Of a stretch of DNA of 64,000 nt, positions 11,301 to 24,800 are shown piece after piece. Each line of letters starts with the position of its first letter. The stretch's first letter is position 1. Location of the stretch: NCBI GenBank assembly GCA_037576195.1, contig JAQZDE010000012.1, positions 124,001 to 188,000 of the forward strand, written 5' to 3'. The position numbers were made by a program, and so were the translations under genes. This stretch comes from Phytoseiulus persimilis (Eukaryota; Arthropoda; Arachnida; Mesostigmata; Phytoseiidae). The notes under the pieces were generated by a model, which saw only the letters and a program-made list of their open reading frames with translations, was not told where the DNA came from and did no database searches.

Positions 11301-14215
11301 AGATACACCGAGGCGCCCCACCTGTATTCCGAACCGGTTCCGAAGCCTCTACTCCAGGATCCAACAGGAGAGCTTCCCAATCATCATCCAATCAGAAGCC
11401 GAAACGACTATGAGAATGTCTCGTCCGGCTCAGCATTCAGGATAGAGCCCGAAGCCGAAGATTGGCTCTGAGGCACATTGCCCATCACGGACCTTGACGT
11501 AAAAACATCCAGATAGAAGGGGAATGTTTGCATCCGTCATCGGAAAGGTACTCGTTGAAGTAAGACGGTGTAATCTGAAGAACAGAAGGGGCTGTACCGT
11601 GGCTGTGCGCAACGTCACAATCGTCATAGAACAAACGCGGAAAAAGTAGAAATTCAGGAACGCTACCAATTGCGAACAGAGGCAACATCAGCATTCTATT
11701 CGCATGCGCTGAATTTCGCTTTCAGATCATTTCGAAAATTGAGTTCATTCGAATCACTGAGGATTTTGTGGTCCGGAACCTGCTTTGTCGCTTAGCTAAT
11801 TTCCGTCAGTGTAGAGATTCCTTAGAAATTCGTGCAGGTTTGAAAGCCGTCCGTTCGGCATTTCTCCTGAATTCTGATGTCCAAGCACGATATGTGAGAA
11901 CAGGGTCCTCATCACTTTTGAGCGATATTCTCCGCTAACTTGACCTTCGTAGGACTCCGGTTCGAGCCGGACTGCGTGGGACAGTGAGAGGTAGAGTTTC
12001 GGAACACAACGATCTGGACGGGAAACCGAGATCGCCAAGACTCCGTACGACGAAAATCTCGGTCATCAATGTCCGAACACTTCAACACAGGCACTTAGTC
12101 TCCCGTTCTGAGTCGCAATGACTGCTGTGACGCTGGAAGCCACCAACAATCCCACCCATGTGCTCCCCGTCTGAGTTCTATCATACATATATTGTCGACT
12201 CAGACGATATGCTTGCACCACGATGAATCGTGGTCAGGAACTGATCAGGCTCGATGCTGAAATGAATCTCGAGGGCTGAGCGGAGTATTTAGAAAGTTTT
12301 TCCCCTACTCTTTCGGAAGCTTCTCTCATTCAGCCTGATTCAACTCTAGCATTCGAGGTCGGCTTACCTCGCAATGTGCGTGTGCTCTCTCGCATAAGTG
12401 TTCCCTCCATCAGAAGTGGCATCTTCGAGAAGGCTGAGAAGAAATCTTCCTGTACTGAAAGATCGTAGCGAAGGGCTCTCTCTGGCAGTTCTAATAGTGT
12501 CAATCAATTCCGACAAGTGTAGGGATCGAATCCAACTGAATAGGTTGGAGTTTGCCCGCGATATCGAGTTCTCTATTGATTGTGTCGAACGGGCTTCATA
12601 GGCTCGTCCGTAGGCTAGATCGCATGGATTTCATGCCGGTTGATGAAAGGAGAGAAGTCTTCCTTGAATACGAGTGCTCTCCAAATCGGGAGGGGCAGTG
12701 TAAACCCACAGGGCGCTGCACGACGATCCATCGGATAGCTCCCACCCCTTCAAGAGACATGCGTATGCTCGCGCATTCCCATCTTTCAATTAGGTGTGTA
12801 GTGGAACGATGGAATTTGACATTTTCTTTTCGTTTCAGTGGTTGGCATCGGGTCATGGCTTTTCCACATGACCCTCCTTTACGAAATGCAACTGATGGAC
12901 GAGTTGCCAATGGTTTGGGGCACACTAGCATCCAGTTATACATTGTGAGCTCGAGCGATAATGCCATTTCCAACGAGCATGATGGGCTGGTGCATCTCCC
13001 TGGGAACGTATATAAGATTGTTCTGAAATTCCCCAGATATGACATCGACGCAGAAGAATCCCGTGTCAACAAGAAACTGGCCCTTGGTCTCGTGCTGTAC
13101 GGGACTATAATTTCGGTGGTTTACCTCACTATCAACGTTCCAGAGTTTCACCAAGTCGCATACGGTCTCCTCGTAGCAGCATCGTTCATCTACAGCTATC
13201 ATTTGGCTCGGTGAGTCGGCGGTTCATTTTTCGCTACTTTTGCACGGACTAGCGTATCATAAATAGAGCCGAATCAACACCGTGAAAAACAAGGGTCAGA
13301 AGACAAACAGTGATCTAGAGCTCATCCACTCGCAAGGTCGGAGATATTTTCTCTGCGTGAAGGGTACCGATCTCTTTCGATTACAACTCGAAGATGGTCC
13401 GAAAGACGAGTAGGTTTCTTCTCAAACTGTCTCTCCTCTCATTAGATTGATCGCTAATCAAGTTATCTGCATCCTAGAGAGCGGTTGTAGAGGAAATCCA
13501 TGACTGAGTTTCCTCCGGTATGAGAAACTTGACACCGGTTCCTGTTCGTTGTCAAAACCAACGACCATGCATTTGGAAGAAGTTTTCAAGGGGCTTGTCG
13601 TTATTTCAATCGACGTGACAAGCGCTTGAAACGAGCCAGTAATCGGAAATGAATGCGGCTTCGGTATAATCCCCCCCCCCCGTTTCCCTCCGGCCTCCCG
13701 CAAGATGATCTTCCGGGTAGCGAGAGCGATCGAATGCGGCGTGGCAGTTCTTGTCCTGCATCTCCCCGGAGAGGATGGCTCGATGTAGCGTGGACGCAAA
13801 CGTCTGAATCTGAACGTGCGGCGAAGATCGCGCTGGCCGCACAGTCGTTTCGCTGCTGAACATGGTGACCGCGATCATCTGAAATCGTTCTCTCGTTTCT
13901 TTCAGGAAAAAGTATTTCCCCATGAGGTGGTTCTTCCTATCGATCTGCATGTACGCTGTTGGATTCGCAGTATGGAATGTAGACAACGTTTTCTGTTCGA
14001 GTTTGAGGACAGCGCGAAGCGAACTGCCAGGTTTCTTGACGCCAATCACACAATTGCATGCCTGGTGGCATTTCTTCGCCGGGTACGGTTCCTATGTTTC
14101 CATCCTGTATTTGAGCCAAGCTCGTCTGAAAGCTTTAAAGCGCCGTGGTTTTGTCAAGGTCGGCTGCCTCGGTCTTTACGTAGATGTCGAACAGGAGAAA
14201 GTGTCCACTGAATAG
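8301..14215 (+). CDS. alkaline ceramidase, ACER3-like
   Basis: Seven-TM ER/Golgi hydrolase that cleaves ceramide to sphingosine and fatty acid. Five exons join in correct phase: 8301-8415, 9033-9143, 12839-12944, 13037-13210 and 13906-14215. They give 271 residues (human ACER3 is 267). Exon 1 has [20 protein letters not shown]; exons 1-2 join as [19 protein letters not shown]. Exon 3 carries [20 protein letters not shown] with the conserved Ser and first zinc-binding His. Exon 4 has [13 protein letters not shown]. Exon 5 has [15 protein letters not shown] and [15 protein letters not shown], with the HxxxH pair that completes the zinc site. All introns are GT-AG. Intron 2 is 3.7 kb, far longer than the others, and holds no recognisable gene. 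The family is certain; ACER3 is the closest of the human paralogues by the residues seen. Confidence 0.95.
9144..12838 (+). other. long intron 2 of the ceramidase gene
   Basis: A 3.7-kb intron in a window where most introns are 40-700 bp. I looked on both strands for a nested gene or transposon and recognised none. Its scattered open frames have no family signature. It may carry regulatory sequence or an old unrecognisable insertion. Confidence 0.6.
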
Positions 14216-15140
14216 GACATTTGGTGATCGTAGGGCACACTACATGTCGCGCCAAGCTCTTCTTCCCGAATTCTCGGGGAAGCCCTAAATTCGTATCCTC
14301 CATACCTCCTCCGAAATCCTTTCCGGGGAACTCGTGGAGATGGTTCTCAGGCTCTTTCATCGAGAGCGCATTCTGTAGAATTTATCCGTTGGCTCGACTG
14401 TAGCTGCTTGGCGATCACCGGGAAACTCCGTAGTTGAAAACTGAACAAACCGGGTAGCGTAGAGAACGGAGGAGACCAGATTGGTGAATTGCGAGGCTCC
14501 ACTCCGATAGTGCATTTTCCAGTTTCCTTATTCTCCTCTTCATCCGCAGTGCCACTAGTCTTACCGTAGAGTTTAGCTACGACGAAGTTTTCGGAATATA
14601 TTAGCCTCCGGGCAGCTCTCCCTCGGAAGAATGAGTTTTTTTCAGTCTTCAACAAAGCTTTTTTCGTCATAGTCATTTTCTAGCCTAAGGATCAGAGTTC
14701 TTATGGCCGTAGGATATGGTCGGCCGGGAACCACTCTGAGAAATCATGGGGTCGTTTGATCTGCTCCACTACGATGTTTTCACCAATGAACATAGTTGTG
14801 AGGATAAGGATTCCCTGTCCTTTACTTGGTCAAAGTCACACGGTTGAATCAAGAATACAATTCAAGCTAAACCCGAATAGGCAAGGTTATTTGAATACAT
14901 GAATGTACACGAACTCCGAGTATACCCAACCAAATAAAAACTACATTGTTGTCTTACATAGCTCGGTGTTACTTGGTCTCATCCTCCGTTCAGTGTCCAG
15001 GAGGAACTCGCGATATGTTATCAAGACGGAATTCAGTTGATGTGATTTGCAACCAAATCGCTCGAACCATGAACTCTGAGAGGGCTTCCTGGCTCTCTCG
15101 CCAAAGTTTCCCCCCTCCCCGTTTGGAATAAGCTCAATGA
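14216..15140. other. convergent intergenic region
   Basis: Lies between the 3' ends of the ceramidase (+) and the P450 (-). The string CAAATAAAAACT near 14931 contains AATAAA. Nothing else is recognised. Confidence 0.4.
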
Positions 15141-16920
15141 TTAGGGATGCCTCAGCGGCTCCACCGTGACCAAAACTTCTCCTGGCGTGCTCAGAACGGA
15201 TGCGGGGATCCGCCTCACCTCACCGAAGGACCGGGAGCTTGGATTCTCGTAGAGCTCTTGCGGTAATGAATTTGACCGACATCGAAGGCACTCGAATTCC
15301 AACGCAGCTGCGAGGCCCATGTCCGAACGGCTGGAAAGCGAGTGGATTGTTCGTTCTTGTTTCGAAGCGTTCCGGACAGAATTCAAGCGGGTCATCCCAA
15401 TGCCTATCGTCTCTATGGATCGACGAGACGGCGAACAAGATATTGGTGCCGGCTGGGAATGTGCGGTCTCCGTGTGGGAACTGACGAGCTGCTACCCTCG
15501 TATTGAACCTGAAAGAAGAGCTATCCGCTGAGTTTCATGAGAGACCGTATCTCACAAATGCGATTGAAGACGTATGGAGGGAGGTCTGAAGTTCGTCTGG
15601 AAATCAGTGAGCTCCCGCATTCCACTCACTCGGTAGCAGGCGGATACAGCCTCAGTGCTTCGTTTATAACGTGATCCAAGTACTTGAGGTTGGAGACTTT
15701 GCGGTATTCGAATTCTCCACTAACGCCGCGGTTGATTCCTTCGCGCAGACGATCTTGTACGTCCTGATGCTGACCGAGACAATGGGAAAAGTATGACAGG
15801 AAGATGCTGGTGGTGTCGACTCCAACGAAAAACGATCCCACGCAGTTGCTGACGAGCTCCTCCTCGCCGAGTGATGATGCGCCCCCCGAGGCTGTTTTCC
15901 TGTCGGTCTCTCGGAACCACAGAGAAGTTTTTCCTCGTCTATCGTTCCGAGTAGGGTTCGCCTCTACCTCAGGTGTACGAGATCAAGACATGTTCCCGAA
16001 TCATCGGCAGATAAAGATACCTGGAAATGTTCAAAGTCATCAGGGCACTGAAACTTGACGAGTTGCAAAGCCACTCGCCTGAGGCATCAACTAGCCTTTG
16101 CAGAAGATTTCCCGATTTCTCAGTGTGTTTCTTCGAATTGATGATGAGCTTGACCACATTGCCGAGGTCGTCAAGGGGTCTCCCTATGATTCCATACATC
16201 GACAGGTACAACAGCACCTTACTCAGACCTCGTCCGAGTGTGCTGAACGAATTCGCGAACAGATCGAGCGTCCCAACCATGAAAGATTCCGAGACTTTTC
16301 TGATGATTTCGTGGAGTCTGCTGATCGAACCCTCCGATTGAGCCTCCACATTGATCCCAGAAACAGTTCGAGCAAGATTGTCGATCGAAAGGCATCTGAC
16401 CAGGGGCAGAATGTTGAAACGACCTCTCTGCTTCCGTAGGATTGAGATGAAGTCGTCAGCTCCTCCGAGGATTGGAGGAAGCATTTCTCTCATGTTTTTG
16501 TCATGAATGCAGGCGGGATGATCGAACGCTGTTTATTCCAAACTTTGCCTTCTTTCAAACTGAGAAACTCGTGAAAGTTCGGGTCAGGCCTCTCGAGCTC
16601 AAGTAATGGAGCCCGATCCATGAAATTCAATGTATCTTTCATCATAACGAGTTGAGCGAATTCCTCGATCGGTGCTCACCAGCAGCGGTCTCGAGCCGAG
16701 AAATATGCCATAGAGATCGCCGAATCCCTCTGCCCAGTTCTCCAGCCAGTATATATGATTAGCACGGAGCTTATCGTTGTGTCCCCACAGCAAATGAGGA
16801 GTCGGGCCTGGGATCCCAAGCTCCTTGAAGAATTGAAGCCCAGTCCTCCGACGCTTGATCGGAATCGTGATCACCACAACGACAAAAAAACACGGAGCAA
16901 CTCCTGAGAGGCGAAACCAT
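15141..16920 (-). pseudogene. cytochrome P450, CYP3-clan-like, broken frame as given
   Basis: Haem-thiolate monooxygenase of the ER membrane. Minus-strand segments cover a whole P450 in order. The probable start is at 16920 with a hydrophobic anchor, then KRRRTGLQFFKELGIPGP. Next come DRAPLLELERPDPNFHEF with VWNKQRSIIPPAF (C-helix), REMLPPILGGADDFI, LGEEELVSNCVGSFFVGVD (I-helix region), NEALRLYPPAT (ExxR), PLEFCPERF, and the haem loop FQPFGHGPRSCVGI with the cysteine ligand. The end reads VLSTPGEVLVTVEPL. An intron with GTGAG...CAG ends joins 15630 to 15508; the earlier boundary near 16070-15900 is unresolved. About four one-base frame changes interrupt it: a T run in the anchor near 16888, near 16675, an A run near 16499, and near 15226. 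All catalytic motifs survive, so it is either a very young pseudogene or a functional gene with consensus errors. Confidence 0.8.
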
Positions 16921-18349
16921 TTTCACCGATCAATCCCCGGGAAGTTCATCAAGGACGAACGATAACTGACTTACAACCTATGCTCCAAAGACGGCATCTG
17001 ATAAATCTGAGCTCATGAGCGAGGTTCGCGGGAAGTTGCACGTCTTCTGTTCCAGTGAGATGAGAGAGGGTCATCTAAGCCTTATCCCGGCTCGCGCAAT
17101 AGCCCCTCTTTGAAAGCTGTAGGAGATTTGCGAAGCGGTCTCCAGAACAGCAGGTCCGGTCAACGAGATACACTCAAGGTCCGCACCGAACTTCCTCAGA
17201 AATGAGACCGGGAATCAATTGCATCCATAAGATGAAGAACTCGGTGGAAGGGCGCTGTCAGCTACGCGATGGAACAGCCCGCTAGAGGCTAGATCTGGTA
17301 GATTCTGCACAACGGCGGTTGGCTCTCGCAATTCTGAGCGCATCAAAAAGACAGAAGACCCGTCATAGATAATGAAACAGCGCTCTATCCTTCATCTGGG
17401 TGCAATCCGCTTGTTCTTACTGTCTGATGTCTGAAATTTCCTCCGCCTTCCCTCAAGCTCCACAAGAGTCGGAAGCTGGCACCCTGACTTGGAAGAAGTT
17501 GGTCACCGGAAGAAATACCCTCTGGTGCCCTGAAATTCCCAGACCGCGATCAACAGCAGTAAGTGAAAATTTAAAGACAGTCCGACAACGAAGATTCCGG
17601 CTTCCTTGCGTCGGAAGCACAGATATTTCAGATGGTCAGAACTGTCACAATAAATCGCTCAAGAGAATCATCCGCGACTCTCGAACGGAAGAGCATTCGC
17701 GTATCGGGCTCCGTCGGCACTTCAAAGAGTTTGCCTTCAATCTCCCACAGGACCGTCGAGAATCTTATCTCATATCTTGGGTCGTCCGCGAGAATGCTCT
17801 TAATTACCGACAATGAAGCTAGAACAAGCAAAGTGGAATTTTTCGGGAGGAACATGACACTTGGAGCTCGTTCTGAAAATAACATAATTTAATTGGCTCA
17901 CTGCGGTCTTTAGTTGCTTCAGACATCGTCCTCATTGACTTCTTATATTACATTTTGCTAGACGTGACTGGTATTTAGACGAAAGGCAAAGGTGGGTTGT
18001 CAAGTTTTGAACAAACTGAGAACTGTGATCTCGAAATAACATAAAACATGGTTCTCTAGTCCGGGAACTATTCTCTGGGCAGATTTCCAGAATGGTCGAC
18101 CTCGGTGTTTCTATAAACAATGCGGCTCGGACGGGTGCCATATTTCTTGATGATCTCGTTCGTCTCATGTCCTTCTTAATCAAGCTGTCCTACATTGACG
18201 ATTTTTCGTTGCCTTTGGCTCGTTGCTTGGATTGAGGCCTTGCATGCGTTGATACTTCAAAGGTCGCACCCGGGGTCACTGTTGTCAGCCCATTCTCACG
18301 TCCGAGGGTGAAAGATCGCTATCCCGTCGAGCGATTTACCAGTGCTCTC
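16921..18349. other. intergenic region with one unassigned frame
   Basis: On the minus strand 17628-17885 reads a short product with a signal-peptide-like start (MFLPKNSTLLVLASLSVIKS) and then DDPRYEIRFSTVLWEIEGKL. This could be an exon of a small secreted protein, but I found no partner exon or family. The rest shows nothing recognisable. Confidence 0.3.
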
Positions 18350-21300
18350 CTAGAACGCTTCGTGAATTTCCTGCAACTGTTTGACGGCAAGATCCACAGG
18401 CAGGTTGAAATGCAGAGAGGCAAGTTTATCCAAAGAGCGGAATGCATCTTCGAAACCAGTTTTCCGGACATAGCTCCAGTGAGTGTAATATCTCTCCACG
18501 ATGGGCTTGCAACGCAGGATCATTTTCAGCCAAGCTGTCAGTCTCTTTTCACTGGGGAGAAAGAGGGAAAATCAATGGATGTCGCTATCCGCGCAGTCCT
18601 GAGAGGGGATATCCTGCTCGGGAAGTTGGATCGAATATTTGACGCGAGAGTATGAACTCACTTGAGGGCAGCGCAGACAAAAGCTTTGAAATGAGTGTCG
18701 GCGCTCCTGCGAAGTGGGGTATGAGAACAAATGATATTGTGTATGACGCCGAGCAACGTCTTCTTCGAGCTGGCTCCATTTACGATGTTCAAGTTGAAGC
18801 TCTCCGACAATTTACGCGCTGGGGTCGCGTTGTATTGGGGACCGTTTTTGAAGAAGTAATACTTCAGGACGAGGTCCCATACATGCAGCATCGTACCAAG
18901 CTGCCCTGGGCGAGACGCGAAACAACCCATCATGGAGGGGAGGAGACTGCGTGTTGAATTGCCCTCGAGACCGTGCTGCAGCAGGTCCCGCAACGCTCCG
19001 GCAAGATCTCTCCGGACGGTCATGGTCAGCTGCTCGTTGTAAGTTGATTCGGGGCTGTCGTCGCTCTCGCTAGCGTAATCGCTGTTGGAGCTCTGCAGCG
19101 CATCTATGGTGTCCACTTCTCTGAGAACTTTATCTATAGCGAGTTCCAATTTCGCTCGCATATCACTGTGAAGAAAAGAAAGTACTTCAAGAATGACGTT
19201 CAATTGATCAAGAGTATGTTCACGGCAATCGGCCGCTTTTCGATCAAAACACTCGTTTTCAACCTACCCCCAATGATTACCGCGCGGAGTGGATTTCATC
19301 GTGTTACTTCTGAAAGTAGGTTGCTGCCGCGAGCACGACCCGAAGTTCAACATTGCGAACACATGCATCAAATTAGCCATCTTCTCCACCATCCGATCTC
19401 TCCTGTGGCGCTCCTCCTCTGATGCCGTTCGTCGAGCTCGCCGTCTCGGAGGATGCTTGCGACAGGCACCTTCCTCGTCCGTGGTATCCGTGTCGGTGCA
19501 GACTGCGTCCCGGCCCTATATTTTGCAGTGAAAACCGCACAGTTATGGTTGTTCATTCTCTTCAGAACGACATAATCCAGTTCAGGATTATCTTGAGTTC
19601 CTCGATTGTCAAATATTCCATCACGTTTTGAATCGCCGATGAGATAATGGAATGACCTGTATGTGGGAATCGCAGGTACAGGAGCACTTTGCATTGACGA
19701 CGGATCCCGTATCGGTTTGAAGGAAGTCGATGTAACGCTCAAGATCGGTCACCTGGGTTCGCAGCTGCTCTACCAATTGCTCCTTCACCTTGACTGGATT
19801 CACCATCTATTCCGGGAAGAATCATGCAGCAAATGAGGCGTTGAGTAATGGCGACGTTTGCAATGCCTACGTACATCGCGCAGTTCGAGTATAATTATTC
19901 TATTGAGTGAAGGACAGCTTCGATGAATTACCTCTTTGATTGCGGAGTCAACTTTTTCACGAAGCTCTTCAGGGGTCAGGACTTCTATTTCCTCGAGGTT
20001 GAGCGCCATACGGTCCTTGAGCTGCTCGATAATGACATTTTGTCGTTCTAGCAGCACACTCGAAGGTAGGCCCCCGTCCCCTGTCTCGTAGGCATACGTT
20101 TCTAAGTCCTGCAGTTGGCTGCGTAGCTTCTCCATGAGGTCGCGTTGCTTCTGCTTCTGTTGCTCCATAACTTCTTCGTGAGCGGCAGGCACCTGCAAAG
20201 TTCGGGTACTACATCATACACTGAGCTTTATCATAAACAATGAGCAGGGGAAGGGGAAAATTGAGATCCGTCGCAGGATTTTTTCCTGAATATTCCGTCA
20301 GATCGCGGCGTTACCCTACTCGCTATACCCGTGCGGATACACGATTTCACTCCTTGTGCTTTTCCATGTTTTGACTCAAGAAGGAGGCAACCGACTCTAA
20401 CTCATCCTGACAGGCGTTTTTGTTCAGATTTAGAGTTGAAAGGTTTGCAATCTCCGAAAGTATCGACGGCTATTCCAGCTATGGCTGTTCGACGTCTTTG
20501 TTCACCCTGAGGCCTCCAAGCGCTCCGGCACATCACACTCTACGTGAGTACAATAGTTTCTCAAGCTCGATCGAACGACGCTTGTCTCGGAGCAGATGAG
20601 GCTTACAAAAGTCCATCATCACGGGTACAAGACGTATCATTTTCCGCGATCCGCCAGAAGTCACACTCTCCCGAAAGCAGTCGTCGACTTGGTTTTATTC
20701 GCCGTTTTTTTTCGAGGGGCTGATTGGCTCAGGGAAAGCACTCGAGAGGAATGGGGATCATTCAATCCCGCGTACAATCCCGGTCGGCAAAAAACATGGA
20801 GAGATAGGGGAGAGTCTCACGAGCGACGGTTCTGAAGACTAGCTGATGTGGTTCTTCCAAATATCGTGGTCAGCGTGGCTAACTGCCAAGGTCAATGCCG
20901 CGCAACCGTAACTGTCAGTGATGCGGGCTGAATACCCGGCATCGCGTCATTCCTTCTTGTACTGTGTGGCTGGCAGCGTCCACGTTGAATAGTATCACGG
21001 AACATGAACATTGAAGAAACGACCTCGAAATGGAATCTAGGCCTCGAAGCGGGAAGCCGGAAGAATCCGGAATCTGTCGTGATTGCGAATGCCAAGTCGG
21101 AAAACCCGCCCTGATGGGTCGCGTTTCCGGAAGAGAGCATCTGGATGAGCTGGATGAAGAAAACAACGACAACTTACGGGTGAAATGAGGTCTTTCGCGT
21201 CTTCGGACGGCTCCCTGAGATCAGGGACCCCACGAAAGGCGAACTCTTCCAAGTCTTTAAGTAGGGACTGTAAGAACAGCAAGGTTCCTTGAAAATCGTA

Positions 21301-21837
21301 CTCTCTAAGGTCCCGGAACCTGAGAATATACTGTTCAGTAGCATACCGAAACAGGGACTCAGTAGGGGTGAACTACCTCTTTATTAGTGTCGGGGGCATC
21401 GATGATTTGCTTCAGGCGAAACTGCACCTGCGCGAAATGTGAAGTGAGAGCATAGAGGGAATTATTGAGGTGCTCTTGTTCTTCTTCCAGTCGACGGAGA
21501 TATTCTCCATTGGGGCAGGCGTCCGATGCCAACGAGAGTCCCTCGCTAGAAGCAAAGGAAAAATCGCTTGAATTATGCTCGTGTCTCTAGTCTTTAATCT
21601 GACAAGATTGTGGAATTCTCACCAGTCCCATTTTCCCTCGAAGTACACCTCATCTTCTCCTTCAGACGCCTGGCCCAGCGGAGCGAGTCTTTCTGTGAGT
21701 CCTTCCTCGTTATCCTCCTCCAGCCAGTTGAATGACTTCTGTGTATCTCTCGACACCGGAGCTGCTGTCACAACCTTCATTGGAGCTACGTGAGACGAAG
21801 TGCCCTCTTCGTTCTCCTGTTGCTCAACAAGATCCAT
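18350..21837 (-). CDS. RUNDC1: RUN domain-containing protein 1
   Basis: Cytosolic coiled-coil plus RUN-domain protein; the human gene has been reported as a p53 regulator, and the biochemical role is poorly known. Eight exons on the minus strand: 21837-21623, 21545-21377, 21267-21178, 20192-19932, 19806 to about 19680, 19502-19268, 19165-18662 and 18551-18350. The donor of exon 5 is uncertain. N-terminal coiled coils include LRRLEEEQEHLNNSLYALTS with HFAQVQFRLKQI, LLKDLEEFAFRGVPDL, MEKLRSQLQDLETYAYETG and LLERQNVIIEQLKDRM. KVKEQLVEQLRTQVTDLERY follows in exon 5. The RUN domain has MTVRRDLAGALRDLLQHGL, HVWDLVLKYYFFKNG, ARKLSESFNL and FKAFVCAALNEKRL. The end FNLPVDLAVKQLQEIHEAF is almost the vertebrate C-terminus. 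No frame breaks seen. Confidence 0.92.
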
Positions 21838-24800
21838 CTGAAAAAGATCAATCGATTCCTATCATGGACGAACAAAGAACTTCGTCCGCAACCTGAAAGA
21901 CACGCGAGCTCAACAGCGAACATGAACAGTTCCGACAGCGGCAGAGAGTCGCTCACCTCTCCGCCCACCGGAGAATCAGGGATTGAAAAGAGAAGTACGT
22001 TTCGACACGCTTCTCCTTCCACCTGAAAAACCTGTTGTCTGCTTAGCCCATCTGTTCGTTGTTTCCCTTGAATGCTAGAGTGAACTGACCTAATTCGTTC
22101 AGCAAGAGATCAGAGCCGTAGCGATCGAGAGCAGCGTGTCACGTCACCATCAATTCCACGCACTGGAGGCGTGACGGTTCCGGCATGGGCGTAATATTGA
22201 CAGAAATACCACCTTTTATGAATAACTCCCTTTCTTCGGGGTGAAGAGCAATATCTGTCGTGCCTCGCACGGAACTCTCGCGCTGACAAGTGCTCATCGC
22301 TGCTGCCGACAGCCGGTTCCTTTTCGAGGAGCTGGGAAAAGTAGTCCTGATGTTGCGGACAGTGTTCCCGAATCTCACGATAAATCTAGTCGACGAATCA
22401 GTCGCGGTTTACACCCAAACAGGGTTTATACACATCCTCTTCTGTACCGCTTGTCGACTTCGGCTGCTTTCTCGGATGTTATGAGCGCCTTCTGTTTCGT
22501 GGAAAGCTCTGAATTCCGGAGCGCATGGATGGCAAGACGGCCGCTCTGAGTTTTCGGCTCTGACATCTCTCGGCTACACTCAGGTCTCACTTCAATGGTT
22601 CACTGCTCTCGTGAGCGAGCTTCCAAACTGCGGGGCCCACCTTTTGACTCGGATGCGAAGTTTCGAATGATGAATGCGGGTCTCTGGAGAAATTGTCCCG
22701 TTGAGAGCCCGGCGACTGACATGCTAAGCTTGACAGTGGCCGCTCTGAGCTGCGAGATCATAACGCAGACGTTCTCACCTCCTACATGGGATCATTCAAG
22801 CCACGGTCGATACTGGTAAGAGTGACGCTTTTCATCTCTAGTTCCATTCTCACTTTAGGAGGCGATTTTACTCTTTCCTCGACGCATACCTAGCGAATGC
22901 TTCAGGTCCAAGTTCCCTCAGGAAAACCGTCTCCTCAAAGCAGTGAGTCGTTCGAAAACAATGTGGCTGAGCGGAAACTCACTTGACGTGGACAAATGTG
23001 TTGCGTGAGCACGTCGCTCACCCATGCTCAAGGGAGACAGGGAACGTTTCCTTGGGCCCGCCTCGGTCCTCATAGTTTAGCTCAGATCATCGACTCGCGT
23101 GTGTTTCCGTTCTCTGGGTATGAATGAAATCCGCCGAACCAGTTCTCGGTCGTGAAGTCTCCCTGGTTTATACAGTCCATACACGTGTTACGACAACCGG
23201 CATTGACAAAGGCATTACGAGAACAGGGCCGAAGAGGAGTTTCAGAATGTTTCCGACGACGGAGCGTTCGCTGTCAACACATACAGCATCGATTCCAACT
23301 CAGCTCAGCAGTCTTCCGTCACTAATTATCAGAGACTCTCTGGCGAAGCTCGATCTATTCCTATAAGACTTGCCTCAGATTCTCATAGGCGCTCGGCCGT
23401 TCTCAGCAACTAACCTTTAGATTAGGGAGACGGGCTCACGGAAAACATGTTAGACTGCCGCACTGGAGCCGACGGTCTGTTACTCGGAGCTGGGCCCATA
23501 TGGAGTGCAGAGTTGCGTGGTGACGTCAAGAAGCGAATGAGAGGAAACGGAGAGGGCCACCACGCCTGGGAAAGAGCTAGGGTGCAGGGGAGCCCCGCAC
23601 TGACGTGTGCCGATAAAATCATATCGTTTATCGGAGTAGATCAGACGGCACAATGATCTGTAAGAACTCTCGCTCATGCTCCACATGCAGGGCGGGTATT
23701 CAATGAGCTGTCGCAGAGTGCGAGGAAATCTCCATCACGCAACCCTCGTCATGATCTGTTTGCAGGCATCTGCAGCTGCGGTTTGTGTTACAGTCCCGCG
23801 GTAATGTGAGGTCCAGCATGCAACATCCAAATGAGCCAAGACCTCTGATGTAGCTGGAATGATTGTTGTATCGTTAGAGGGACAAGGGTTCCTCGAAACA
23901 ACAAGTGTCTACCTAGTCCGCTAGATAGCCGATTCCAAGCTTCCAGTTAGATTCACGGGAGGTGCGTTGTGGACCGCATTTGGAGGAGAAACGATCAGAG
24001 TACGAGGTTACAAACTCCTATCAACAAAACTCACCCTCGATGGGCAGAAGAACCGAAGAGTATAGCAATTGAACCAATCCGGGCCACGGTACACGCGAGC
24101 CCTGGAGGACATGGAAGAGCACGCCGGAAGATAGCCCTCAACCACTGTCAAGTATGAATATTCAATCTCTGCTCATCGCACTTTCGGTGATTCGTTTCAG
24201 TGACAACGAGAGCACGATTCAGAAATCTTCGCTACATGCCCACCTCGTTCGTCGGCATCCATCGCAAAACTGTCAATCGGAGGGCCATCCGGACCCTCTT
24301 CGAGCGATCGAAAGATAATGATCTCCCTCATTGTGAGGAGCAGGGCAGAGAACATTTTGATGGGGGAAACGCTGCATCACATCAACCAGTAGATATACTT
24401 CACTAATGGAGGGAGGCCAACCAATCAGTAGCGTTAAGTGGGGATGTAATTTATTGGTGGAAAATCGCCAATTTTCTCCAACTCGGAGCATTTCTGACGG
24501 AGAATGAACAACTAGCATCGAGAAGCCGTCGCTCATGAGCTCTCTCAGAGATCCGGCAAGATGGGCTCTGAGGGACACCGCGCTCCACCGCATCGAAGAA
24601 GTGTATTAAGGGAGGATTAGGATGGAACTCCTTCGATGCCCGCGAAGCCAAAAGCAAAACGATGTATTTTGAAAGGGTGAGATCCGAAGAGATGATGAGA
24701 GCGCCCAATCTTGTCCTCACTGCAATCGAGGCAACGAACACTAAGGTCGCAGCAACAGACGGACTCAAGAATCAGGCTCAGCGATGTGTAAGTCATTCGG

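Noticed and set aside
11948-11961. CCGGTTCGAGCCGG resembling a tRNA B box
   Set aside because: No matching A box, acceptor stem or CCA-side pairing at tRNA distance; it is a short palindrome.
13671-13682. C homopolymer in ceramidase intron 4
   Set aside because: Simple low-complexity run inside an intron; no sign of function.
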